Below are positions 63,541 through 64,000 of a DNA stretch of 64,000 nt, one piece after another. The position numbers and the translations under genes were made by a program. Under the pieces are notes generated by a model. The model was given only the letters and a program-made list of their open reading frames with translations. It searched no databases and was not told where the DNA came from. Origin of the DNA: a bacterium 0.1xD8-71 (GTDB lineage Bacteria; Bacillota; Clostridia; Lachnospirales; Lachnospiraceae); NCBI GenBank assembly GCA_003612405.1, contig RAYR01000014.1:109131-173130 (forward strand). Direction: 5' to 3'. Numbering within the stretch: the stretch's first letter is position 1; each line of letters starts with the position of its first letter.

Positions 63541-64000
63541 ATGAATCGAAACATCTCTGTTTCAGACACTTCTGTTCCAGACAATCCTGCTTTAGGCACG
63601 CCTGATTCCTTCCTAAATGCTACTGGTCCAGTACGTTTCAACATGACCAACGACTACATGTTCCGTGCCGTACTCCAGACCAATAACAGAGTCCTGCGCG
63701 GCCTCGTCTGCTCTCTTTTACGCCTTTCCGAAGAAGAACTTATCTCTGCCGAAATCACCAATCCCATCCTTCTGGGCGACTCCCTGGATGATAAGGAATT
63801 CCGGCTGGATATCTATGTCCTTCTCAACAACCATACCATCCTCAACCTGGAGATGCAGGTTCTGGACAGGGCAGACTGGCCCGACCGTTCCCTGCTCTAT
63901 CTGTGTCGCTCTTTCGATCAACTGGAGCACGGACAAAAATACAGGGAAGTACGTCCCGTCATCCATATCAGTTTCCTGGACTATACCCTCTTTAAAGATT
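63541..64000 (+). CDS. Rpn-family PD-(D/E)XK nuclease/transposase (3' end cut by window edge)
   Basis: The frame is open from the ATG at 63541 (AAAGGAGA eight bases upstream) to the right edge, 153 codons. It starts with a 30-residue Ser/Thr/Pro-rich leader, then the Rpn pattern FNMTNDYMFRAVLQTNNRVLR, LRLSEEELISAEI and the nuclease core DKEFRLDIYVLLNN...LNLEMQV (Asp and Glu-x-Gln). Rpn proteins promote RecA-independent recombination or act in phage defence. The C-terminal half is outside. The remnant at 24231-24629 covers that missing half, and is a relative. Confidence 0.88.
   Translation, partial: MNRNISVSDTSVPDNPALGTPDSFLNATGPVRFNMTNDYMFRAVLQTNNRVLRGLVCSLLRLSEEELISAEITNPILLGDSLDDKEFRLDIYVLLNNHTILNLEMQVLDRADWPDRSLLYLCRSFDQLEHGQKYREVRPVIHISFLDYTLFKD

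Noticed and set aside
1..64000. CRISPR arrays, tRNA, rRNA, prophage or intact insertion sequences
   Set aside because: No regularly spaced repeats of CRISPR size, no cloverleaf or rRNA segment, no phage genes and no complete transposase were seen on reading both strands; only Rpn-family sequences and small inverted-repeat elements were found.

Overview
The window is one continuous stretch of a low-to-mid GC Firmicutes chromosome, most likely a spore-forming Lachnospiraceae (class Clostridia) of a gut or other anaerobic habitat. The evidence is a glycyl radical enzyme with its activase, a B-type dihydroorotate dehydrogenase (pyrD/pyrK), DUF3794-LysM, SpoIID and SpoIIQ sporulation proteins, a YesM/YesN-type two-component pair, a class B sortase, Rpn-family nucleases and a T-box leader. 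There is no tRNA, rRNA, CRISPR array, phage block or intact transposase. Recombination shows as decayed genes and small inverted-repeat elements.

Layout. 1-3.7 kb: the 3' part of a sensor kinase, its AraC-type response regulator, and an opposing AraC regulator. 3.8-7 kb: a glycyl radical enzyme of unassigned substrate and its radical-SAM activase. 7-10.7 kb: two unknown proteins and a GH42 beta-galactosidase. 10.7-15.5 kb: a surface protein of about 1280 residues translationally coupled to a class B sortase. 15.7-19.7 kb: a spermidine-synthase-like membrane protein, a mannitol-dehydrogenase-family pseudogene and a spore-coat-like protein. 19.8-22.5 kb: a LytTR/GHKL two-component pair and a coiled-coil protein. 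22.5-26 kb: pyrC-pyrK-pyrD interrupted by an Rpn-nuclease remnant. 26-30.3 kb: a PrcB-like lipoprotein, plsC, a GH9-like lipoprotein lacking the catalytic residues, and an amidohydrolase. 30.4-33.7 kb: a nested inverted-repeat element, spoIIQ, spoIID and a calcium-binding-type protein. 34-37.3 kb: an aconitase-family hydratase and an acyltransferase. 37.4-44.9 kb: kinase-like protein, J-like/TPR protein, Hsp70 and HflX, tightly packed. 45-51.5 kb: glycogen phosphorylase, then ileS with an isoleucine T-box leader. 51.5-55.1 kb: degV, an amidase-deacetylase fusion and a BadF-type kinase. 55.4-57.7 kb: a LacI regulator and a GH4 enzyme. 57.7-63.2 kb: pncB, an FG-GAP/VCBS protein, an OmpR-type two-component system and a membrane protein. 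The right edge cuts an Rpn-family gene.

How the genes work together. Carbohydrate use is represented by GH42, GH4, BadF-type kinase, glycogen phosphorylase and GH9. Each has local or nearby one- or two-component regulation, but no transporter is in the window. Cell-envelope and spore biology is represented by the sortase and its neighbour, SpoIID/SpoIIQ, DUF3794-LysM and the amidase-deacetylase.

The most unusual items are the chaperone-like operon (a J-like domain without HPD fused to TPRs, beside a short Hsp70), the unassigned glycyl radical enzyme, the GH9 protein lacking catalytic residues, the SpoIID/SpoIIQ pair with altered active sites, an array of six 11-bp repeats upstream of the amidase-deacetylase, and a MITE-like element lodged between the T-box terminator and ileS. 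All calls were made by reading the sequence; no database search was run.
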